From the NCBI RefSeq assembly GCF_037102585.1, contig NW_027043820.1, positions 2,328,501-2,392,500 of the forward strand: a stretch of DNA of 64,000 nt, read 5' to 3'. Positions 38,695 through 47,427 of this stretch are shown one piece after another; position 1 is the stretch's first letter, and every line of letters begins with the position of its first letter. A program made the translations under genes and the position numbers. The notes beneath the pieces were generated by a model, which worked only from the letters and a program-made list of their open reading frames with translations, searched no databases and was not told where the DNA came from. The DNA is from Saccharomycopsis crataegensis (taxonomy: Eukaryota; Ascomycota; Saccharomycetes; Ascoideales; Saccharomycopsidaceae).

Positions 38695-41600
38695 ATGAGC
38701 TTTGATTTCGGTGACACAGGGCCTTTTCCAGGCCAACGTCGTCAAGACCCGCTTGCGAACCCAGGCTTTTATACAAACAACAATGCCAGCTCATCAAAGC
38801 AGGGGAATGGTAATTTCCTTAGAAGGAAAAAGAATAACAAGAATCATGGCTTTGCCGATGATGATGAAGGCGATGGAGAGGGCAAGGACGTTGCAATGCC
38901 CTCTGATGCTGCCGCAAAGTCCCTAAACTTTACAGAATTGACTCATATTCGTGATAGGGGTCGTTATGGCGGGTTCGATGCGTTGGATACTGCTCCCATT
39001 ATCCCAATGATGGAAACTCCTCTAGACATTCATGGTAAGAAGAACTCCAATATCGAATATAGAAAAGCAAAGACGTCACAAAAGAAGGCAATGATGAGTA
39101 ATATCGCTAAAATGAATAACTCCTACCAACACAATCATAACTTGCTCAATCCAATTGGTAGTAATGGCAATGAGAATCCAGCCAATCATTCAGGCTCTTT
39201 CAACTCTCACGGTTATGGTAATGACCCGTACGGTAATCAAGGCCCAAGATCAATGAGTTTAGCGACAGGTGCCCAAAAGTACCCACCAAACCGCCAAATG
39301 CATCCTCAAAATTTTCAACGTAACCAGGGCCCTCCAAACCAAGGACAGCCACCCCGCTCAATGTCTTTCACCAATAATCCAAGTAACTTAAACCCAATGC
39401 GCCAATTTCCGCCACAAGCTCGCCAACCGGGCCCACCAATGTCAAATGACCCAAGAGCCATGAGCTTGAGCGGTGGTCGTCTTCCGCCATTTGCCCCAAA
39501 ACCTATTCCTCCAAACCAAAGATTTGGTCCTCAAAGTAGAAATAATAGTTTGAATAATATGACAAACCCGATGATGGGTAACCAAATGCAACAAAATATG
39601 CCTCCTAGAAATGGAAGCTTGACAAATATGCAAAATCCGTACAATGCACCAAGAAGCCAAACTATGGGTAGCATGAATAATCCATACAATAATTTCCCGA
39701 GAAATGGTAATGGTTCAAATATGAATAACATGGGTAATCAACAACAAAAGATGGCTCCAAGAAGTGGAGCTATGACAAATATGCAAAACCTGATGGGTAA
39801 TGCTGCTCCAAGAAACCAATCGATGTCTAACAACATGCAAAATCCAATGGGCAGCGGAGCACCAAGAAACCAATCAATGTCGAACAATGTGCAAAATCCG
39901 TATAATAATGCCCCAAGGAACGGAAGTATGACAAAAATGCAAAACCCTTACAACGGGATGACTGGCAAACCTATGCAAAATAAAAATAGTTCAAGAAATG
40001 GTAGTTTGACTAATATGGTAAACCCTATGCAAAATAAAAATAGTTCAAGAAATGGTAGTTTGACTAATATGGCAAACCCTTATAACAACAACAATTCACC
40101 TGCCAGGAAGCCCGTTACTAGTACTTCAAGATACCAATCACCGATGTATCAAAATGCAAATAGTAAAAGTAACAACAACAGTAGCGGAAGCCTTGTCGAT
40201 GCTCCTTCTGCTCCTGCTATATCAAGGAGCGCTACGGCTACCCCACCGCCACCACCAAATAAAGACCATAGCTCACCAGCAACTAAACAAAATAATACTC
40301 CAAAAAAGTTGCCAAGAAGCGACAATAACAGCCCTAGAAAGTCTCCATTTAAGTACATCAATGAGGCCTCCGATGATGAAGAGGAAAATCAACAAAAGTA
40401 TCACCGGTCCTCACTTTCTGAAGAAGTGCTGAAAACTAACAATGCGCGTGGTAATGAAAATGGCCGAGGTAAATTAAAAGAGTTTCTAATGGATGATAAC
40501 GAGGAAGAGAACCCGAGAACTCTTTCTGGTGGTACTAATCTTGCATCGAAAAATATTACATCTAATCCTTATGCACAGAACGAAAGAAGTACTACAACTC
40601 GCGAGGATCAATTTGTTGCGGAAAATAATCCTGGAACAAATTCTTCTGTTAAACCAACTTCTCAAGGAACAAATTTTGATTATAGTGACAATTATATTGA
40701 TGAAGACGATGATGACGATATGAACTACTCCGCTTATGATGCTGTCACCAAGACAAAACAATCCACCAGTGCATCCTCCAAGCCAAAATCTGGCCTTCGT
40801 CGGTTCAACGACAGTTCAGAAGATGAAATAGAAAAAGTTGAAGTCAAGCCGCCTTCCGCTAAAAAACCTTTGCGTCGGAAACCGCCTCAGAACAGTCCAG
40901 AACCAGCCAGACCAAAATCACGTCAAGAAACTATTGATACATTGGAAGGTTCGCCGTCCCAATCACGTCGCTCATTCAGTGGCTCCAATAGTTTGTTGTT
41001 CAAAAAACGGAGTACTAAAACGGCTCCTGAGGCTAAGAAGAATAATTTTATGGCAAAGCTTGAAGCGTCCATTGATGACTCTATCGGTCAAGTAGATGGT
41101 AACAGTAGTACTATTCAGCCGAACGGTACTAGTGGATATGATTATAGTGCTCGTATGTCACGAAGCAACTTTAAGACAATCTTATCACCTGAAATTCCAA
41201 CGGAAGCAACGTTTGATAACTCCACGATTCCAAGTACTAATTCTAACAACAAGCGGATTAGTGAGGTTCCAAGAGAATCAATCAACCGCAATTCATTCAG
41301 TCAAGTGCCTGTGTCAAACAAGACCTCATCAGTTCTTTCTTCTGATTCTGATGCGAAAGATAGCAGTTCAAGCAATAACCGTAACAGTGGTATTGCTGGT
41401 GGGTTCCTTAAGAAGTTAGGTCTCAAGAAGAATAGAGATAAGCATCGTTCGAAAGGTGATTCCAAGTTCAATTCTCGAACCTCCTACCAAGGAGGGCCTT
41501 CCGCTGATGCCACTAACAAGAACCCCTCTAATGGCTCTGGAAATTTGTTTTCCAGTTTCAATAGCAATAAGGTAGAAGAGACGAGCTACAATCATGATGT

Positions 41601-43092
41601 TTATAACTTGAAAGAAGAAAAGGCTGCATTATTTTCCAAACCTGAAGCAAAAAAACAATCTTCAAAGCCACTCTCACAAGACGCTTGGAAATCCAGTCCT
41701 ACTAATAATGATTATGATGACCTAAATGCTCCAAGCTCTTTTGGTGTTGTGGCTGATAGCAAAAGCTCCTCGATTGGAAAGAAAGAAAGTAACTCTAAAT
41801 TTACATTGGACGATGGTTCTGATTTGCTCAATGAAAAGCTGTTTGGTGATTCTCTTAGTGGAGCATTTGATGACATTGAAAATAAAATAGACCAAGAGAT
41901 TTTGAATTCTAATCAAAAAATGACTTCTCCAAAGACTGAGAAATTTGATGTTTCTGCTTCAAAGCTTGATAACCATAATAGTTCTAATTTTGGTGGTAGT
42001 ACTAATCCATTCAGTGTCAATGACAGTGCTAGCTTTAGAGATTCCGAACTTCAGGCTAAAGCAGAAGTTGAAGGTGAATTTATTAGAATGGGCCATAATC
42101 TTAGAAAGATCTGTTTAGATGATACTGAAGATTTCAACTATCAAGGTGTTGGTCAAAGCAAACCGAAGGATTTGAATAATGGTGCTAGTATTGAAAGTCC
42201 AAAGAAAATGATTCTTTCCAGTAATCGCTTGAATTTGAGCGTTGAGCAAATGGGTATCATGGAGGCAAATCAATCACTTATTAATGAATTACAATTGATG
42301 ACCAAGGAACTTACTGATTCCATTCAACGTGAAGTAAAGCTTGAAACTGATTTGCGGAACCGCAAGCTTAATCTTGATAATGGGAATGGTGTAGGCGGCA
42401 CTACCAAAGTTGAAAGTTTAGAGACCGAAGTGCGTGAAAAATCGAAAACTATTGCAAATTTGATGACTGAACTTAATGACGAGCGCAAAAAGCGGAAAAT
42501 CGCTGAAGAAAATGTTCTTCTTTGGGAATCCACTAATGATGTTGCCCCAAGCTTTTTGAATCTCAGTTATGAGAAGTCCCAACTTCAATCACAGTTGATT
42601 GATAAGCAGGAACAGATAAACCAGCACAAACAGCTTATCTACCAGTTCGATGCCGAAAAGCAACAGCTCAGGGAAAAGTATGCAGAATTTGAAGCAGAGA
42701 ACACCAAGTACAAGAAAAAGGTGGTGCCAGACCTCACCAATGAAATTGAATTATTGCGTAATAATGAGTACCAAATTTCCAAGAAATATCTGGACCAGGC
42801 AAATTATTACCAACAAGAACTTCAGTCACTCAAGCTTACGCTCGCAAACTATGAATCTGGAGCTACAAAGGTACCGGGTGCGTCTGCCAATGGGTTGGGT
42901 GAAGCAGAAATTGAAGGGCAGCGTGATGCACTCCGTGAAGCTCTCAAGAATTTGAAAGAATCCAAAGAGAAAGAGATCAAGGAGATAACTATGCAATTGC
43001 GGGATGCCCAAGATCATAATCAAAATTTGGAAAGCAAGGTGAGTAAGCTATCTCATTTAAATGAGAAATTGCAGGAGAAGTTGTTTGGTTGA
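38695..43092 (+). CDS. large low-complexity protein with C-terminal coiled coil
   Basis: 1465 aa from the first in-frame ATG (MSFDFGDTGPF). I do not recognise it with confidence. The N-terminal ~130 residues hold a conserved-looking block, LNFTELTHIRDRGRYGGF then APIIPMMETP. Residues ~190-520 are rich in Asn, Met, Pro, Arg and Ser with degenerate repeats of the type APRNGSMTNMQNPYN. The middle is Ser/Asn-rich and disordered with basic patches (FLKKLGLKKNRDKHRSKG) and acidic stretches. Residues ~1183-1465 form a long predicted coiled coil (LETEVREKSKTIANLMTELNDERKKRK and so on). The layout suits a scaffold of the cell cortex, septin collar or spindle pole. That is analogy, not homology. Confidence 0.85.
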   Translation: MSFDFGDTGPFPGQRRQDPLANPGFYTNNNASSSKQGNGNFLRRKKNNKNHGFADDDEGDGEGKDVAMPSDAAAKSLNFTELTHIRDRGRYGGFDALDTAPIIPMMETPLDIHGKKNSNIEYRKAKTSQKKAMMSNIAKMNNSYQHNHNLLNPIGSNGNENPANHSGSFNSHGYGNDPYGNQGPRSMSLATGAQKYPPNRQMHPQNFQRNQGPPNQGQPPRSMSFTNNPSNLNPMRQFPPQARQPGPPMSNDPRAMSLSGGRLPPFAPKPIPPNQRFGPQSRNNSLNNMTNPMMGNQMQQNMPPRNGSLTNMQNPYNAPRSQTMGSMNNPYNNFPRNGNGSNMNNMGNQQQKMAPRSGAMTNMQNLMGNAAPRNQSMSNNMQNPMGSGAPRNQSMSNNVQNPYNNAPRNGSMTKMQNPYNGMTGKPMQNKNSSRNGSLTNMVNPMQNKNSSRNGSLTNMANPYNNNNSPARKPVTSTSRYQSPMYQNANSKSNNNSSGSLVDAPSAPAISRSATATPPPPPNKDHSSPATKQNNTPKKLPRSDNNSPRKSPFKYINEASDDEEENQQKYHRSSLSEEVLKTNNARGNENGRGKLKEFLMDDNEEENPRTLSGGTNLASKNITSNPYAQNERSTTTREDQFVAENNPGTNSSVKPTSQGTNFDYSDNYIDEDDDDDMNYSAYDAVTKTKQSTSASSKPKSGLRRFNDSSEDEIEKVEVKPPSAKKPLRRKPPQNSPEPARPKSRQETIDTLEGSPSQSRRSFSGSNSLLFKKRSTKTAPEAKKNNFMAKLEASIDDSIGQVDGNSSTIQPNGTSGYDYSARMSRSNFKTILSPEIPTEATFDNSTIPSTNSNNKRISEVPRESINRNSFSQVPVSNKTSSVLSSDSDAKDSSSSNNRNSGIAGGFLKKLGLKKNRDKHRSKGDSKFNSRTSYQGGPSADATNKNPSNGSGNLFSSFNSNKVEETSYNHDVYNLKEEKAALFSKPEAKKQSSKPLSQDAWKSSPTNNDYDDLNAPSSFGVVADSKSSSIGKKESNSKFTLDDGSDLLNEKLFGDSLSGAFDDIENKIDQEILNSNQKMTSPKTEKFDVSASKLDNHNSSNFGGSTNPFSVNDSASFRDSELQAKAEVEGEFIRMGHNLRKICLDDTEDFNYQGVGQSKPKDLNNGASIESPKKMILSSNRLNLSVEQMGIMEANQSLINELQLMTKELTDSIQREVKLETDLRNRKLNLDNGNGVGGTTKVESLETEVREKSKTIANLMTELNDERKKRKIAEENVLLWESTNDVAPSFLNLSYEKSQLQSQLIDKQEQINQHKQLIYQFDAEKQQLREKYAEFEAENTKYKKKVVPDLTNEIELLRNNEYQISKKYLDQANYYQQELQSLKLTLANYESGATKVPGASANGLGEAEIEGQRDALREALKNLKESKEKEIKEITMQLRDAQDHNQNLESKVSKLSHLNEKLQEKLFG
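39971..40078 (+). repeat. 54-bp in-frame tandem duplication
   Basis: Two 18-codon units inside the Asn/Met-rich repeat region, starting at 39971 and 40025. They are almost identical at the DNA level (one visible difference near the end, GTA versus GCA), which points to a recent duplication. Confidence 0.85.
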
Positions 43093-43579
43093 AATTTTTT
43101 TTTTCTTTTCTTTTCTTTTCTTTTCTTTTCCATTTTTTTTTTCTTTTGTTCAATATTTCTCTTATTGTATAATACTTTTGATAAATCCCCATTAAATTAA
43201 TTTGATATATACCTATATATATATTACAATTTGCATATAAAGTCTAATTCATTTGTTATTCAAATAGAAATCTATTGGATGTAAAAGTCTGAAACTGAGA
43301 GTTTTTTTCTTGTCCACTGAAAAAGATATTTAGAGGAATGAGAAAACAAAAAAAAAAAAAAAAAGAGCGGAAGGGAGGGGGCCCTTATGATCCTTTTCTG
43401 TTCCGAAAATATTGCCCTATGTCCCGTCCCTGCTTAGAATATTCTCAAATTTTGTGCTCGCTTTTCATTTGATCTGTTATTGAAAATCTGCCAAATTTTT
43501 CAAAAAAAAAAAATGAATATCCTATAACTTCTAAAAAAAAAAAAAAAAAGAAGTATCCCTTGCTAAAAAACCATTAATC
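43093..43579. other. convergent intergenic, low complexity
   Basis: A (TTTTC)x6 run at 43101-43130 directly follows the stop codon of the 1465-aa gene. Poly-A runs lie near 43345, 43502 and 43535. No gene seen. Confidence 0.55.
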
Positions 43580-44419
43580 CTAAATACTCTCTAATATCTG
43601 CTGTACTGCCCACTTGAGCACTTCTTCAATTCCTGTTCCTTCATTCTTTATACTAAACACGTCTATTCCTAAAGTTTCACTGGCCACGCATCTCCCATTT
43701 TCCACATCACCTTTGTCAAACATATGCTGGTGTTGTTGGACATAGTTTGGCCAGACAAGTTTTTCAAAATACCCAGGTGGGTCGACCCAAAAAGAATCCT
43801 TAGTTTGGTATCCCTCACGCAGTTCTCGACGTTGTTTAAGGAGGGGAAATGTGACTTGTAAAAATAATTTCACGTCCAATACCTCGACGAGCGGGGATCC
43901 TTCATGATACAATAAAAATCCATCGAGAAACACTAATCGTAAGTTTTCGTGTCCCACGGCATTGTGAACTTTTTGTTTGAGCTGTTTAATTAGGGCAGGG
44001 TCCGCCACCAGAGATGGTGATTCCGGTTGGATCGAGGGTAATTTGGGTTGTGGATCCGCATTGGGATGCTTCAATGATTTCAAATGTTGCAGAAGAAGTG
44101 TGATATCAAGGGCCTCGGGACAGTCCCAATTCTGTTCCCCTAGCGCTTCATCCATCGGAATGTCCTTGTCATCCTTATAATAATCATCTTCATGGATCAA
44201 GATCGATCCAGGAAATATTCCAGTTAAAAGTCGTGAAACCGTCTATGAACATCCGCTGGTTAGTATAGATAATGTCAACTATAATGAGGTACAGAACCCC
44301 TCTGATAATGATTCATATAATTTCTCTGATTTACTCACAGTTTTGCCACTGCTCGATGGTCCACTGATTCCAACAAGCACCACTTTTTCTTCAGATTCTA
44401 TATTAGAAGGGATGGTCAT
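43580..44419 (-). CDS. NRK1: NRK1, nicotinamide riboside kinase, one intron
   Basis: Spliced protein of 247 aa. Exon 1 is 44419-44339 (27 codons) and exon 2 is 44242-43580. The join gives GISGPSSSGKT-TVSRLLTGIFPGSILIHEDDYY, matching yeast Nrk1 (SGCSSSGKTTIAKL..LIHEDDFYK). The P-loop is GPSSSGKT at 20-27, and the HEDD/YYKDD block, QNWDCPEALD, FLDGFLLY, GYQTKDSFWVDPPGYFEKLVWPNY and a C-terminal WAVQQIL follow. The enzyme phosphorylates nicotinamide riboside to NMN in NAD+ salvage. Length agrees with S. cerevisiae Nrk1 (240 aa). Without splicing the P-loop would be missing, which supports the intron. Confidence 0.93.
44243..44338 (-). other. NRK1 intron (96 nt)
   Basis: Minus-strand donor GTGAGT, branch site TACTAAC (44259-44265) and acceptor TAG 16 nt beyond it. 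A CAG lies immediately after the branch site and must be skipped. The intron sits right after the P-loop codons, phase 0. Confidence 0.9.
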
Positions 44420-44759
44420 ATTTGAGACACACTTTTTGAAGAGCTGAAATGTTTATACATCAACGTTACGTTACACACAACGTTACCTTGAAAGGTAGAA
44501 ATCTTTTGGGGAAGGGCAAAGGAAATTTTTTGATAAGGTCTTATGTACAGGGCTACAAATCCGCATCAAAAGAACCCCCGAGGAGCTAGAGATATATCGG
44601 CTTAAAATCCTATATTGAAAAAACTCATCTTCTAAATAAAATCAGATTACTCTATGGGGAGGGCGATAATAATGTTCTTAGACTCTAAAATAAATCAACA
44701 AAAACCTTTTATAATAATAAAAGGAAAGTTATATATATAGAATAGAAAAATTGTAGTTA
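44420..44759. other. NRK1 promoter / Ndt80-like downstream region
   Basis: Contains an ACGTTACG...ACAACGTTACC pair near 44463-44487 and AT-rich 3' sequence. No gene seen. Confidence 0.5.
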
Positions 44760-46892
44760 CTATAAGTCATGGTATTCATAATTTATATAGTCATTTGAAT
44801 GGACACTGGTTGGTAGTTTAGTTGGAGACGATGTTGCAAAGATCTCTTCTAGTTTAAAATTATTATTAGGTTTATATTTCACTAGATCATGCTCCGCATT
44901 GTCTTTCACTAAAGGAGGGATTTTTTTTTCCATGCTTTTATCATAGCTACTTATGAAAGGCCAATCATTTTGCTGTAATATTTGCGAGGCATTTTTGTTA
45001 TCTTCAATTTCAACGTCAATTCTCCGTAAATTCATCATCATTCCGCTATGGAAAGAAGATGCAAAATCAAGACTATCATTCTCATAAAATGATGCAATAA
45101 TTGCAACCCCATCTTTATCTTTCTTAATAATATCTCTGCCTCCGTTATCGTAGTCTCGGGACCTTGCTCTTTGAGTGAAATGTGATTCACAATTCTTTAT
45201 TCCCTGTAAACTGAAATTATTAACTGCTAAAATATCAAAATTTAGAAGTACAGACTCTTCTTTAGATTCACAAAAAGTAGTTTGATGTTCATTTGATTCG
45301 GAGAATTTGGAACTAAGACCATTATTCATCTTCGAGGGAATTTCATTTTCTGATTCTAATTTGATTTGAGAATTAATAATAGAGTTAATATTCATTTTTG
45401 CTTTTATTTTGGAATTTAAGTTACTGTTCAATCTGTGGTCTTTCCTATCATTTTTAGGCGTGCTGGTGCTGATAACATCAGTAATACTGCGTTCGTTAGT
45501 GCATGCTTCAGAAATTATTGGATTCCTTTCTTTTGACATGACATCGAGCAAATTTTTCTTCTCTTTTATGGGCCTTGTTTTTTTGGAATCATTTGTGTCT
45601 TTCAAAGATTTAAGCCTTTTCCATTCTTTCGGTGCTTTCAAGGTCTTTGGTGCCTTCGGGGTCTTTTTTGGTTTGGTTACTTTTGTCGCTTTAAGCTTAG
45701 ATTGCTTTCTTTGTTTCTTATTAGTACTAACTTTGGATCTATCTATCATCAACTGAGGAAGGTGAATTGAGGGTGAGATACATCGTATTGGAGGGTCACT
45801 TGTTAGGGTATCAATTGCGGAGGATTCGAATGGAATTTCTTCAGCTTGAGTACCTTGAAATGTTAAAGATCCATGATCATCTTTGAGATTATCTAAGAAT
45901 AAATTTTCATTAATGGTATCAACATTGCTTTTCTTTTTCTTTGAGGTTTTGGCCATAACTTCGTCAAGTAAAAGGCCTCTATAGTTAGATGGAGATCTAC
46001 CTCTAATAACTAGGGGAGGAGTTTCTATCTGAGCAATACAAACATTTCTGTCATCCATAGTAATTGCACTCAACTGAACAACCAATTTAAAATGCTTATT
46101 TGCTGGAGAAGGTTTTCGAAAATTTATGGATGATGAAAACTGGATTCGCTCGTATCTTGCTACTTTTGAAATTTCATCTTGTGGATAATCAATGATTGCT
46201 GAAATATCATCGTGCTCTTCTTTTTCAGAGAGGCGATTACAGTAAAATATCTTATTCAATTTAGTAATTTTATCGTAATTTCTAATATTAGCTGCTTCTC
46301 TAACAATTTCATGATTTGGTAGGGCACCGGGAACTGCTGGATAGCTTGGTGGAGGAAATTGCGGGCCTCTGTCTCTTTTTGCGGTATGCTGAACCAAATT
46401 GATACACGATTCATCTTCAGAACATTTTGAGATCAAATTTATTGAAAAAAATCTCACCGGATATTCTTTGTGTTTGCTATCGATCACAGTAAATGTCTCT
46501 GATAGAAATTCTTTGAAAGGCATTCCAAGGAATTGAAACGCTGCAACCAAGGTGAAATAATTTCTCTTGTAACCAACCCACTCATTATCAATTTTCTCAA
46601 ACCCTCTATCAATTCTAGAATTGAGAATTGGACAAACTTGAGAACCACTAGATGTCAATAATGTACTAAACAAATGAGTCTCGCCAAACTCAGGGCCGAT
46701 CTTAAATTGGGCGCTTGATCGAGGGGCAACTTTATTAAACTCTTCACCAGATTTCAATTTCAGGGGATATCGGCACCTATTTTTTTCCCCTTCTGTAAAA
46801 ACTTTAGGAGAATTAATTTTAACATTATCGATTTCATGTGAAGGCACCGCGGTATATTGAGAACAGTTTTCTCTAATATTGAGTTCTAACAT
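44760..46892 (-). CDS. NDT80/PhoG-domain transcription factor
   Basis: 710 aa from the ATG at 46892; the open frame extends 7 codons further to a GTG. The N-terminal ~330 residues show the Ndt80 DNA-binding fold: PKVFTEGEKNRCRYPLKLKSG, an extended KIGPEF segment, WVGYKRNYFTLVAAFQF, PVRFFSINLISKCSEDE and FKLVVQLSAITMDDRNVCIAQIETPPLVIRGRSPSNYRG. The last block is the most diagnostic (RSPxxY near the domain end). The C-terminal half is disordered, with a Lys/Pro-rich basic tract (KKTPKAPKTLKAPK) near 390-430 and acidic stretches. Family members control mid-meiotic genes, drug response or N-acetylglucosamine catabolism. Which subfamily this belongs to is not clear. Confidence 0.87.
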   Translation of the reverse strand: MLELNIRENCSQYTAVPSHEIDNVKINSPKVFTEGEKNRCRYPLKLKSGEEFNKVAPRSSAQFKIGPEFGETHLFSTLLTSSGSQVCPILNSRIDRGFEKIDNEWVGYKRNYFTLVAAFQFLGMPFKEFLSETFTVIDSKHKEYPVRFFSINLISKCSEDESCINLVQHTAKRDRGPQFPPPSYPAVPGALPNHEIVREAANIRNYDKITKLNKIFYCNRLSEKEEHDDISAIIDYPQDEISKVARYERIQFSSSINFRKPSPANKHFKLVVQLSAITMDDRNVCIAQIETPPLVIRGRSPSNYRGLLLDEVMAKTSKKKKSNVDTINENLFLDNLKDDHGSLTFQGTQAEEIPFESSAIDTLTSDPPIRCISPSIHLPQLMIDRSKVSTNKKQRKQSKLKATKVTKPKKTPKAPKTLKAPKEWKRLKSLKDTNDSKKTRPIKEKKNLLDVMSKERNPIISEACTNERSITDVISTSTPKNDRKDHRLNSNLNSKIKAKMNINSIINSQIKLESENEIPSKMNNGLSSKFSESNEHQTTFCESKEESVLLNFDILAVNNFSLQGIKNCESHFTQRARSRDYDNGGRDIIKKDKDGVAIIASFYENDSLDFASSFHSGMMMNLRRIDVEIEDNKNASQILQQNDWPFISSYDKSMEKKIPPLVKDNAEHDLVKYKPNNNFKLEEIFATSSPTKLPTSVHSNDYINYEYHDL

Positions 46893-47427
46893 GCTTATAG
46901 GGCTTCGTGCCACCCTGTGTATGCTTAATGCAAATACAGTTGAGTTTTTAAGTTCGCGTGAGATACTATGGTTGGCTAATGAGTGATTATTGCTCTTTGA
47001 GTAACTGCTGAATAGCCGCTAATAACAATTTCAGAGGTTTAGACAGAGAAGGCGCCATCAATACGTAAGGCAGAACTAATATGGCGCCAGTGAAACACAG
47101 AAAGAAAAGGCAAACAGATGGGAAAAATCCAGCACAACAAGGGAAACTAAATTCTAGAATAATGCTCATAATAATATCACCGTCATGAACCAAGAATAAA
47201 ACAACCAGTTGCAAAGGACACAAAAAGACTCCACAAAAACGCTCTCATGTTGGGAGCGCTGCAGATACCAGTGCAGAGGGTGGGTACGGCCAGGGTAATG
47301 GCATCGCCAGTAAGTAAAAAAAAAAAAAAAATTTCAAAAATTTTCACATCAAAGATACATAAGGGTAGAAACATTGGAATTTTGTCTATTTTCTCTTCCA
47401 TTATCGCCAGATAAAATTTAAAAAATA
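46893..47427. other. divergent promoter region Ndt80-like/KRE33
   Basis: KRE33 side carries PAC-like and RRPE words (entered separately). A plus-strand ATG frame at 47081 continues to 47317 in one frame with a single TGA at 47186; I do not call it a gene. Confidence 0.55.
47302..47346. promoter_or_regulatory. PAC-like and RRPE elements upstream of KRE33
   Basis: CATCGC (GCGATG on the opposite strand) at 47302-47307 and CAAAAATTTTCA at 47335-47346, the reverse complement of the RRPE word TGAAAATTTTTG, about 80-125 bp before the KRE33 ATG. This pairing is known from ribosome-biogenesis genes in many yeasts. Confidence 0.6.
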
